11,349 bases of DNA from Anaerolineae bacterium (GTDB taxonomy: Bacteria > Chloroflexota > Anaerolineae > JAFGEY01), in the NCBI GenBank assembly GCA_016931365.1, contig JAFGEY010000252.1, positions 1 to 11,349 on the forward strand, written 5' to 3'. Both the position numbers and the translations under genes were made by a program. Positions within the stretch are counted from its first letter, which is position 1. Every line of letters starts with the position of its first letter. The notes beneath the pieces are model-generated. The model had not been told where the DNA came from and did not search any database. It worked only from the letters and a program-made list of their open reading frames with translations. This document shows, piece after piece, positions 5,901 through 11,267 of the stretch.

Positions 5901-7208
5901 CTGTGGGATGTCGCCGCGCGTGTGCCGCCTGGTGGCGAGCCGTCCGGCGATCCACTGACCGGGCACACCGACCGGGTCGAGGGGGTTGCGTTCAGTCCCG
6001 ATGGAAAAATGTTAGCCTCGGCCAGTTGGGACGAAACGCTTCGGGTGTGGGATGTCGAGACGCGGCAGCCTGTAGGCCCACCGTTGGCCGGGCACACCAA
6101 CTGGGTGCGCACCCTCGCCTTTAGCCCGGATGGAAAAACCATCGCCTCCGGCGGCAGCGATAACACGATCGTTTTGTGGGATGTGCAGGGCCGGCAGATG
6201 CCTGGCGAGCAGGTCCTTCGCCACGTCGATGGTTTGACCGACGTTGCGTTCAGCCCCGATGGCAGGCTCGTGGCCCTGGGTGCGGTCGACCAGGCGGTGT
6301 TGCGGTGGGATGTCGATCTGCGTCAGCTCGTCGGCCAGCCGTTGACCGGGCACACCGCGTCGATCAACACCGTCGTTTTCGATCCTTTCGGACGGCAGAT
6401 CGTCTCAGCCAGCCAGGATGGGACAGTGCGGCTGTGGGATGCCGGCACGGGGCAGCAGGTAGGCTCGCCGATGGCCGGGCATGAGGGCTGGGTGATCGGC
6501 CTTGATGTCAGTCCCGACGGTGCGCTGATCGCCACCGGCGGGGAGGATGGCAGCATCGTGCTGTGGGATGCTGCCACGCAGCAGTCGATTGGGCTGCCGT
6601 TGCGCGAGCACACCCAGTCCGTGTGGAGCCTGCAATTCAGCCCCGACGGCAAAACGCTGGCCTCGGCGGGTCTGGACAGTCTGATCGTTGTATGGGATGT
6701 CGAAATGCGCCGGCCGCGCGCTGAACCGCTGGCGGCGCACACCAACTGGGTGCTCAGCCTCGATTTTAGCCCCGATGGTCGTTTGCTAGCCTCAGGCAGC
6801 GCCGACAGTACGATTATCCTTTGGGATGCGGAAACGTTTGCGCCGGTTGGCAGTCCACTGCGCGGGCACACCGGGTTTGTCAACGCCGTGGCCTTTAGCG
6901 CCGATGGACGTACGCTGGCCTCGGGCAGCGAGGATGGCACGGTCATTTTGTGGGACGTGGCCACCGGCGCGCAGATCGGGCCGCCGCTGCGCGGGCACAA
7001 CGGCGCGGTGTGGGGCGTGGCCTTTCATCCTCAGGAGCCGACCCTGGCCTCGATCGGCGAGAACGGCACTTTGCTGCTGTGGGATTTGCGCATCGAGACA
7101 TGGCGCACCCGCGCTTGCCGGCGCGCTAATCGCATGTTGAGCGAGAGCGAGTGGGCGCTTTTGATGGGCCACGATATCGACTATGCCCCGGCCTGTGCTG
7201 AACAGTGA
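2931..7208 (+). CDS. TIR - STAND NTPase - transmembrane - 14 x WD40 protein
   Basis: A 1425-aa protein. Residues 8-136 are a TIR-type domain (YDVFISYADAD; AIKSSRRTLLILSQAYL). A proline hinge follows (139-147). The STAND/AAA-like NTPase (nSTAND1 type) begins PYPGMRPFSEED at 150, with Walker A GPSGSGKSS at 189-197 and Walker B LIVDQFEE at 247-254. A charged coiled coil (about 500-618), one transmembrane helix (about 619-638) and a second coiled coil (about 640-740) follow. Fourteen WD40 repeats (788-1385) would make two seven-bladed propellers. The tail WRTRACRRANRMLSESEW is typical of such bacterial WD40 proteins. Arginines before the helix suggest that the NTPase and TIR are cytosolic and the propellers may lie outside. 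Where relatives of this TIR subfamily have Glu (as I recall, FEN), this one has Ala81 (FAD), so NADase activity is doubtful. ATG 2931 has GAGG 5 nt upstream. Such proteins are thought to be ligand-triggered conflict or signalling switches; the trigger is unknown. Confidence 0.93.
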   Translation: MTAQLQFLYDVFISYADADAAWVEGYLLDALDEAGIDYHTEEAFALGVPRLVEFERAIKSSRRTLLILSQAYLADEFSQFADLLAQTYGLETATWPVIPFVLHPVKLPPRIASLVGLVGSDPAAWEKIIARLCRELQKPAPPPPPKPACPYPGMRPFSEEDSARFFGRDAEIREMIERLRLYSFLAVIGPSGSGKSSLVYAGFLPALRKSSYFVGSWHITSMRPGETPLTRLRNLQGDSAGAQRRMLIVDQFEEAFGPNVREAEAFQSALLAFARQPDCYLVLTVRADFYADLMACPLWDEVQRHRLEVPPMGEAELRQAIVRPAENVDVFVETALIERLIADAAGEPGVLPLVQETLVLLWESVERRFLPARAYEALVLSRSEYDRSTKDQVPARTGLQVAIARRADAAFVELPPDGQAMARRILMRLIQFGEGRADTRRQQARLALRSSGDDERTFERTLRHLVDQRLLTLSGEEQGGDRRVDVAHEALIAGWPRLQGWLDERREAEQTRRRLEGKSAEWARLGQSEGGLLDQVELLEAERWLASSDATDLGYSETLSALVVASRVAIEAAAQEKEAVRQRELRQAQALAEEQQQRAESERRRAEERGRAARRLSRVLAGLAVMFVVALIAAGWALNAQSVARRSEQFALTQQAIALANAEAEKAANATASAERDNADWQRSLAQTKEVEAVDAQTTAVVERDNADQQRRIALTKEAEAREAQAAEKAQRIQTLARQLAAQSLNHIDGQLDLALLLALEANRLSDTPEVRGSLLSALSANPYLITYLHGHQDNVRSVAFSPDGTLLASGGADGKIFIWDTKTYRILGRAIEGHQGWVTCVAFSPDGKILASGSQDQEIILWDVKTRQPLGLPLRGHTGDVRGLAFSPDGALLVSGGNDKTVRLWDVAARAPASDPLQAHTAAVLAVAFSPDGKTIASGGSDNMIILWDVEVRQPLGDPLQGHTSSIYSLAFSPDGALLASGSRDATVRLWDVAARVPPGGEPSGDPLTGHTDRVEGVAFSPDGKMLASASWDETLRVWDVETRQPVGPPLAGHTNWVRTLAFSPDGKTIASGGSDNTIVLWDVQGRQMPGEQVLRHVDGLTDVAFSPDGRLVALGAVDQAVLRWDVDLRQLVGQPLTGHTASINTVVFDPFGRQIVSASQDGTVRLWDAGTGQQVGSPMAGHEGWVIGLDVSPDGALIATGGEDGSIVLWDAATQQSIGLPLREHTQSVWSLQFSPDGKTLASAGLDSLIVVWDVEMRRPRAEPLAAHTNWVLSLDFSPDGRLLASGSADSTIILWDAETFAPVGSPLRGHTGFVNAVAFSADGRTLASGSEDGTVILWDVATGAQIGPPLRGHNGAVWGVAFHPQEPTLASIGENGTLLLWDLRIETWRTRACRRANRMLSESEWALLMGHDIDYAPACAEQ
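5292..7085 (+). repeat. Tandem array encoding 14 WD40 repeats
   Basis: The unit is about 43 codons (129 bp): GHxxxVxxvAFSPDGkxlASGsxDxtixlWDvxtrxPlGxPL. Fourteen GH...WD units can be counted. Most keep GH and all keep WD, but blade 4 has AH, 8 has RH, 11 has EH and 12 has AH. Blades 4 and 7 share the same run AFSPDGKTIASGGSDN, though their codons differ, so any duplication between them is not recent. Fourteen units fit two complete seven-bladed propellers. Confidence 0.9.
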
Positions 7209-7219
7209 AAACGAGTTTA

Positions 7220-7248
7220 TTGACAAATCGATCTGCTTTTGATAGAAT
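7220..7248 (+). promoter_or_regulatory. Strong sigma-70 promoter of the GG-leader peptide gene
   Basis: TTGACA (7220-7225), 17-nt spacer, TAGAAT (7243-7248). The start site is near 7255 and the leader about 36 nt. It sits 11 nt after the stop codon of the TIR/STAND/WD40 gene, so the peptide can be expressed independently of that gene. Confidence 0.75.
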
Positions 7249-7290
7249 GCCGCTAACGGTTCATACCATTGAATGTCAAGGAGATGAAAA

Positions 7291-7443
7291 ATGACTCAAA
7301 AGCCGCCTACCAAAAAGGACAAGAAGCCTCAAGAGTCCAAGAACCCGCCTCCGGAAGTGCAAGAGAGCGAACTCGGTGACGAAGAACTGGATCAGGTTGC
7401 CGGTGGCACGCCCCCGCCGCCTGTTGACGATGACAATCAATGA
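7291..7443 (+). CDS. 50-aa double-glycine-leader peptide (RiPP or bacteriocin-like precursor)
   Basis: A 50-codon gene with an ideal ribosome binding site (AAGGAG, 7 nt before ATG) and a near-consensus promoter. The leader is hydrophilic and Lys/Pro/Glu-rich and ends ELGDEELDQVAGG (27-39). This closely resembles the L(S/T)DEELxxVAGG end of Nif11-type and bacteriocin-type double-glycine leaders, which are cut after GG by C39 peptidases or ABC exporters. The remaining core would be TPPPPVDDDNQ (40-50): four prolines, an acidic run, no Cys or Ser and a single Thr. It therefore cannot be a lanthipeptide or sactipeptide. No maturase, peptidase or exporter is encoded in the window. The role may be a secreted signal, a tag or an orphan precursor. 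The gene is strongly supported; the class is inferred from the leader. Confidence 0.8.
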   Translation: MTQKPPTKKDKKPQESKNPPPEVQESELGDEELDQVAGGTPPPPVDDDNQ

Positions 7444-7462
7444 CAATCGATCTTTCTTGACG

Positions 7463-7610
7463 ATGAATTTCTACCATCTCTAACGCGTTCCCTGGCTCGA
7501 CTCGCAGCTCATTTATCATGCGCTGCTCCGTGTCGATGGCGAAGGGTGGGTTCTTTGCGCCCGATGAGCTTTATGTGGGCAATGGTTGCGCCGTCGCTCC
7601 GCTGCTTTGA
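7463..7610 (+). pseudogene. Broken 5' fragment resembling a lipoate-protein ligase family gene
   Basis: From ATG 7463 the reading is MNFYHL, an in-frame TAA (7481-7483), then RVPWLDSQLIYHAL and LRVDGEGWVL. A one-base shift near 7553 then gives FAPDELYVGNG and a stop at 7608-7610. As I recall, lipoate-protein ligase family proteins begin with a similar run (..GRVPWLDSQLIYHALA...EGLVL..P..PYV.IG.HQ), so this looks like the first 45 or so codons of such a gene with one nonsense and one frameshift lesion. Everything after the YV motif is missing. The family match rests on memory of the motif, not on a search. Confidence 0.5.
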
Positions 7611-7619
7611 GACGGTGCT

Positions 7620-7766
7620 GTGACTACTGCACGAGTCGAACCTACCGCAACAATCGATCTCGGCATAGGACTCAATCAGCGCGAGAAAATCATCCTTTAT
7701 AATTCCGCGCGCCATTGCGAGGTATACGAGCTGTTGAAAAGCAAGATGACGTTTGGGATCAATTAG
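7620..7766 (+). CDS. 48-codon coding-looking remnant ORF, unknown
   Basis: From GTG 7620 the frame reads VTTARVEPTATIDLGIGLNQ and REKIILYNSARHCEVYELLK, ending SKMTFGIN. The REKIILYN...EVYELL part looks like real protein sequence with a beta strand and helix. The start codon has no good ribosome binding site, and the ORF directly follows a broken gene, so it may be the 3' remnant of a deleted gene. There is a faint resemblance to the ClpS strand pattern (VILYND..), too weak to name it. Confidence 0.25.
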   Translation: MTTARVEPTATIDLGIGLNQREKIILYNSARHCEVYELLKSKMTFGIN

Positions 7767-7815
7767 TGTAAGTATAGAAATACCCGGCGTTTTTTATGAG
7801 TAGATTCAAGACGAG

Positions 7816-7844
7816 AAGGCTGCGAACCGTTGCAGCCTTTTTTT
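7816..7844 (+). terminator. Rho-independent terminator
   Basis: AAGGCTGC (7816-7823) pairs with GCAGCCTT (7832-7839) around an 8-nt loop, with T7 at 7838-7844. It would end transcripts from the peptide promoter at 7220-7248 and insulates the ArsR operon downstream. Confidence 0.85.
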
Positions 7845-7859
7845 GTTGCCTGGTCTGAT

Positions 7860-7888
7860 TTGCGCGTCTGCACGTTTTGTGCTATAAT
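7860..7888 (+). promoter_or_regulatory. Sigma-70 promoter of the arsR-type/sulfur operon
   Basis: TTGCGC (7860-7865), a 17-nt spacer, then a perfect TATAAT (7883-7888). The predicted start is near 7895, at the edge of the inverted-repeat operator. Confidence 0.75.
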
Positions 7889-7894
7889 GATTCT

Positions 7895-7916
7895 TATATT
7901 CGGATATGTGAATATA
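7895..7916. promoter_or_regulatory. ArsR-type operator, ATTC-N8-GAAT inverted repeat
   Basis: TATATTC (7895-7901) and GAATATA (7910-7916) are perfect 7-bp arms around 8 nt. The core is ATTC-N8-GAAT which, as I recall, is the motif reported for the persulfide-responsive ArsR-family repressor SqrR. It overlaps the predicted transcription start, so binding would block the promoter at 7860-7888. Confidence 0.6.
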
Positions 7917-7932
7917 TGAATCAAGGAGTACT

Positions 7933-8277
7933 ATGGACAAAGACAGGCTGGAACAAGAGGTCAATCTGCTGCATACCCGGGTGTGCTACGCGCTGTCCGA
8001 TCCCAAGCGGGTGCTCATTTTGTACCTGCTGTCCGAGGGTGGGCGGTTTGTCAACGAAATCGCCGAGATGCTGGACATCCCGCAGCCGACCGTGTCGCGC
8101 CACCTGCGTGTGCTGCGCGAGCGAGAGCTGGTGCAGGTTGAGCGGCAGGGCACTGCCATTCGTTACTCGCTGACCGATGTGCGAATCATTCAGGCTTTGG
8201 ACCTGATGCGCGGCATTCTGAGCGATCAACTGGCCGCTAACGCGGATATGTTTCACATTCAAGGAGAACAAAAATGA
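7933..8277 (+). CDS. ArsR-family winged-helix transcriptional repressor
   Basis: A 114-aa regulator. The winged helix-turn-helix is clear: LSDPKRVLILYLL (21-33), then VNEIAEMLDIPQPTVSRHLR and VLRERELVQVERQGTAIRYSL. The metal-site motif ELCxCDL of ArsR/SmtB metal sensors is absent. The only cysteine is C18, so the two-cysteine persulfide switch of SqrR/BigR is not visible either. ATG 7933 has AAGGAG 4 nt upstream. The stop overlaps the next start (ATGA at 8274-8277), giving translational coupling with the sulfur-transfer fusion enzyme. The operator upstream and this enzyme suggest that it senses a reactive sulfur species or a thiol/disulfide signal; this is inferred. Confidence 0.92.
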   Translation: MDKDRLEQEVNLLHTRVCYALSDPKRVLILYLLSEGGRFVNEIAEMLDIPQPTVSRHLRVLRERELVQVERQGTAIRYSLTDVRIIQALDLMRGILSDQLAANADMFHIQGEQK

Positions 8278-10730
8278 AAGTCGTTATTGTCGGTGGTGTG
8301 GCCGGCGGGGCCAGCGTGGCGGCGCGCCTGCGACGGATGGACGAACGGGCTGAAATCTTGCTTCTGGAGCGCGGCCCGTACATTTCTTTTGCCAATTGCG
8401 GCTTGCCCTATCACATCGGTGGGGTGATCACCGAGCGTGACCGGCTGCTGGTGCAGACGCCGGAGGCATTCAAGGCGCGGTTCAACGTCGAGGCGCGCGT
8501 GCAGCACGAGGTGACGCGCATTGACCGCGCGGCCAAAACCGTGCAGATCAAAAACCTGCAAACCGGCGAGACATACAGCGAATCCTATGACAAACTGGTG
8601 CTTTCGCCCGGCGCGGCGCCAATCGTCCCCCCCTTGCCCGGTGCCGACCTGCCCGGCGTGTTCACCCTGCGCGACATTCCCGATATGGATCGGATCATCG
8701 CCTACCTGGACGAAAAGCGCCCGGCGCGCGCGGTGGTGGTCGGTGGCGGGTTCATCGGCATCGAATTGGCCGAAAACCTGCACCATCGCGGCATCCAGGT
8801 GACAATGGTCGAGATGCTGAATCAGGTGATGGCTCCGCTTGACTATGAAATGGCGGCGATGGTGCACCAGCATTTGCAATTCAAGCAGGTGCGCCTGGCG
8901 CTGGGCGACGGGATCAAGGCTATCGAAAAGGGCAACGGCGACTGGATGAGCGTGGTTCTGCAAAGCGAGCGCCGTGCCGACGCCGAGTTGGTGATTTTGG
9001 CTATCGGCGTACGGCCCGAATTTCAACTGGCCAAAGATGCCGGGCTGGAACTGGGCACGCGTGGCGCGATTGCCACCAACGCACACTTGCAGACTTGCGA
9101 TCTTGATATCTATGCCATCGGCGACGCAGCGCAGGTGACGCACATCGTCACCGGGCAGCCGACCAATGTGCCGCTCGCCGGCCCGGCGAGCAAGCAGGGG
9201 CGCATCGTCGCCGACCACATTGCCGGGCGCGATGTGCGCTACACCGGCGTGCAGGGCACGTCGGTGGTCAAGGTGTTCGATCTGACGGTCGCCACCACCG
9301 GCCTCAATCGCCGCCAGTTGGAGCAGGCAGGCATTCCGTTCAAGAGCGTGATCGCCCATTCGGCCAACCACGCCGGATATTATCCCGGCGCAGCGCCGAT
9401 GGCCTTCAAACTGCTTTTTACGCCGGAAGGCAAGCTCCTGGGCGCGCAGATCGTGGGCATAGAGGGCGTTGACAAGCGCATTGACGTGATCGCCACTGCC
9501 TTGCGTGCCGGGCTGACTGTGTTCGACCTGGAAGAACTCGAACTGGCTTACGCGCCGCCCTATGGCTCGACGCGCGATCCGGTGAATATCGTCGGCTTTG
9601 CTGCGGCCAACGTGCTGCGCGGCGACGTGGCGACGATCGACTGGGACGAAATCGCCGGGCTGGACCGCGACGCCCATTTTATCCTCGACGTGCGCGCCGA
9701 CGAAGAACTGGCGCTGGGTATGATCGATCGCGCGCGCCATATTCCGCTGGACAATTTGCGCGAGCGGCTGAACGAAATCCCCAGGGATCGCCGCATCGTC
9801 GTTTACTGCCAGGTCGGGCAGCGCGCATATTACGCCTGCCGTATTTTGACCCAGCACGGTTTCAACGCAGTCAACCTCAACGGCGGCTGGAAAACGTTTT
9901 CACATGCGGTGGGGCGGCAGTCCAACTTTGATGTGTTTGAGCATGTCGAGATCGACAGCCGCGAAGAGATTCGCGCTGTGCCGCCGCCGGCGTTGGTCGA
10001 AGGGCAGGAATTTGCCGTCGATGCCTGCGGTTTGCAGTGCCCCGGCCCGATCTTGAAATTGTACGACAAGGTCAAAACGGTCGCGCCGGGCGACATTGTC
10101 ACCATCAAGGCGACCGACTTGGGCTTTACCAATGACATTGCGGCGTGGTGCGAGCGCACCGGCAACAAGCTGCTGTCGATAGAACAAGAGGGCAGAACAA
10201 TCGTTGCGCGCATCCAAAAGGGGCTGCCGCACACAGAGACGCCGGCCATCCAACCGACGACCAAAGACAAGACCCTGGTCGTCTTTTCCAACGATCTGGA
10301 CAAGGCGCTGGCGGCGTTCATCATCGCCAACGGTGCGGCGGCGATGGGGCACAAGGTGACTATCTTTTTCACCTTCTGGGGGCTGAACATTCTGCGCAAG
10401 ACCAACCCGCCACCAGTGAAAAAGAGCCTGATCGAAAAGATGTTTGGCTGGATGATGCCGCGCGGGTCGGAGAAACTGACCCTGTCCAAGATGCATATGG
10501 CCGGCGTGGGCACCGAAATGATGAAATGGATTATGCAGCAAAAGAATGTCGATACGCTGCCTGTCCTGATCCAGATGGCGCGGCAAAATGGCGTGCGCCT
10601 GATCGCCTGCCAGATGACGATGGATATCATGGGCCTGCGCAAAGAGGAACTGTGCGACGGCGTTGAGATCGCCGGCGTGGCGACTTTTATCGCCGCATCG
10701 GATGACTCAAACGCGACATTGTTCATCTAG
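8274..10730 (+). CDS. CoA-disulfide reductase - rhodanese - TusA - DsrE2 fusion
   Basis: An 818-aa fusion of four modules. (1) Residues 1-450 are an FAD/NAD(P)H pyridine-nucleotide disulfide oxidoreductase of the CoA-disulfide reductase/polysulfide reductase type: GGVAGGAS at 7-14, active-site Cys42 in SFANCGLPY, second nucleotide fold GGGFIGIELAENL at 157-169, and APPYGSTRDPVN at 427-438. (2) Residues 456-548 are a rhodanese with Cys512 in YCQVGQRAY. (3) Residues 580-650 are TusA-like, with DACGLQCPGPIL (Cys589, plus Cys585). (4) Residues 665-818 are DsrE2-like, with Cys779 in ACQMTMDIMG and Cys794. The modules probably relay persulfide sulfur from CoA or polysulfide to TusA/DsrE carriers in the cytoplasm. 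The ribosome binding site AAGGAG lies 7 nt before ATG, which overlaps the arsR stop. All expected reactive cysteines are present, so the enzyme looks functional. Confidence 0.95.
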   Translation: MKVVIVGGVAGGASVAARLRRMDERAEILLLERGPYISFANCGLPYHIGGVITERDRLLVQTPEAFKARFNVEARVQHEVTRIDRAAKTVQIKNLQTGETYSESYDKLVLSPGAAPIVPPLPGADLPGVFTLRDIPDMDRIIAYLDEKRPARAVVVGGGFIGIELAENLHHRGIQVTMVEMLNQVMAPLDYEMAAMVHQHLQFKQVRLALGDGIKAIEKGNGDWMSVVLQSERRADAELVILAIGVRPEFQLAKDAGLELGTRGAIATNAHLQTCDLDIYAIGDAAQVTHIVTGQPTNVPLAGPASKQGRIVADHIAGRDVRYTGVQGTSVVKVFDLTVATTGLNRRQLEQAGIPFKSVIAHSANHAGYYPGAAPMAFKLLFTPEGKLLGAQIVGIEGVDKRIDVIATALRAGLTVFDLEELELAYAPPYGSTRDPVNIVGFAAANVLRGDVATIDWDEIAGLDRDAHFILDVRADEELALGMIDRARHIPLDNLRERLNEIPRDRRIVVYCQVGQRAYYACRILTQHGFNAVNLNGGWKTFSHAVGRQSNFDVFEHVEIDSREEIRAVPPPALVEGQEFAVDACGLQCPGPILKLYDKVKTVAPGDIVTIKATDLGFTNDIAAWCERTGNKLLSIEQEGRTIVARIQKGLPHTETPAIQPTTKDKTLVVFSNDLDKALAAFIIANGAAAMGHKVTIFFTFWGLNILRKTNPPPVKKSLIEKMFGWMMPRGSEKLTLSKMHMAGVGTEMMKWIMQQKNVDTLPVLIQMARQNGVRLIACQMTMDIMGLRKEELCDGVEIAGVATFIAASDDSNATLFI

Positions 10731-10761
10731 ATTGTTGGACCAACGCATTCTGTCGAATCCC

Positions 10762-10790
10762 AAAGCGCCGTCACACGACGGCGCTTTTTT
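10762..10790 (+). terminator. Rho-independent terminator of the sulfur operon
   Basis: AAGCGCCGTC (10763-10772) and GACGGCGCTT (10777-10786) form a perfect stem around an ACAC loop, followed by T residues to 10790. It begins 32 nt past the fusion gene's stop codon. Confidence 0.93.
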
Positions 10791-10855
10791 GTTGGTTCGT
10801 TGTTAGCTGGTGGATAGGTGTGCTGCCGGGGTGATTGATATACTACCAGTGGTGA

Positions 10856-10891
10856 GCGGGCTTTGCCAGCCCGCTTGAATGCGGGTATAAT
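10856..10891 (+). promoter_or_regulatory. Promoter of the MFS gene with hairpin over the -35 box
   Basis: TTGCCA (10863-10868), a 17-nt spacer, then a perfect TATAAT (10886-10891). The -35 box lies in the loop and arm of an inverted repeat, GCGGGCT (10856-10862) with AGCCCGC (10868-10874), which could be an operator. The leader to ATG 10917 is about 18 nt. Confidence 0.7.
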
Positions 10892-10916
10892 CTTGACCGT
10901 GTGAGAGGAGTTTTCA

Positions 10917-11267
10917 ATGACCGAATCGACACAAAATCAGGTGCAAAAACCCCATTGGGCAGCCTCATTTTTCACCATCTGGATCGGCCAGGCGCTTTCG
11001 CTGGTCGGCAGCCACGTGGGTGGATTCGCTCTTGTCTGGTGGCTGACCGAGGCCTCGGGCCGCTCGGCGACGATATTGGCGACGGCGACGCTGGTGGCGA
11101 TGCTGCCAGGTGTGCTGTTGGGGCCTTTTGTCGGCGCGTTGGTGGATCGCTGGAACCGCCGTCGGGTGATGATCGTCGCCGACACGATCATTGCCCTGTT
11201 TTCGGCCTGGCTGGCCTTTTTGTTTTGGGCTGATCGGATGCAAATCTGGCATGTTTACGTGATGTAA
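10917..11267 (+). CDS. MFS transporter, truncated N-terminal fragment
   Basis: A 116-residue reading that matches the start of a major facilitator exporter of the EntS/MFS_3 kind: FFTIWIGQALSLVGS (18-32, first helix), GGFALVWWLTE, a second and third helix (LATATLVAMLPGVLLGPFVG), the loop motif DRWNRRRVMIVAD between helices 2 and 3, then another helix. Full-length proteins have about 400 residues and 12 helices. Here the frame stops at TAA 11265-11267 right after VYVM, exactly where the base composition becomes AT-rich. The stop codon therefore comes from inserted DNA, and the product should be inactive. AGGAG lies 6 nt before ATG, and the promoter is near consensus. Confidence 0.8.
   Translation: MTESTQNQVQKPHWAASFFTIWIGQALSLVGSHVGGFALVWWLTEASGRSATILATATLVAMLPGVLLGPFVGALVDRWNRRRVMIVADTIIALFSAWLAFLFWADRMQIWHVYVM

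Noticed and set aside
5292..7085. Possibility that the regular 129-bp repeats are a CRISPR or other non-coding array
   Set aside because: The repeats are coding, diverged and in frame as WD40 blades. There are no short identical repeats with unique spacers.
7620..7766. Naming the 48-codon remnant as ClpS-like
   Set aside because: Only a short strand pattern (IILYN) is similar. The acidic ND and the following helix signature of ClpS are not present.
7770..7800. CCCGGCG followed by TTTTTT (7784-7796) as a terminator
   Set aside because: No matching upstream arm forms a stem. The real terminator is at 7816-7844.
7877..8173. Alternative plus-strand frame upstream of and overlapping the ArsR gene
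   Set aside because: It has no ribosome binding site and is out of frame with the clear winged-helix protein.
8259..9857. Long minus-strand frame opposite the sulfur fusion gene
   Set aside because: It is a GC-driven shadow. The plus strand encodes a clear multi-domain enzyme over the same bases, and the minus reading has no recognisable motif.
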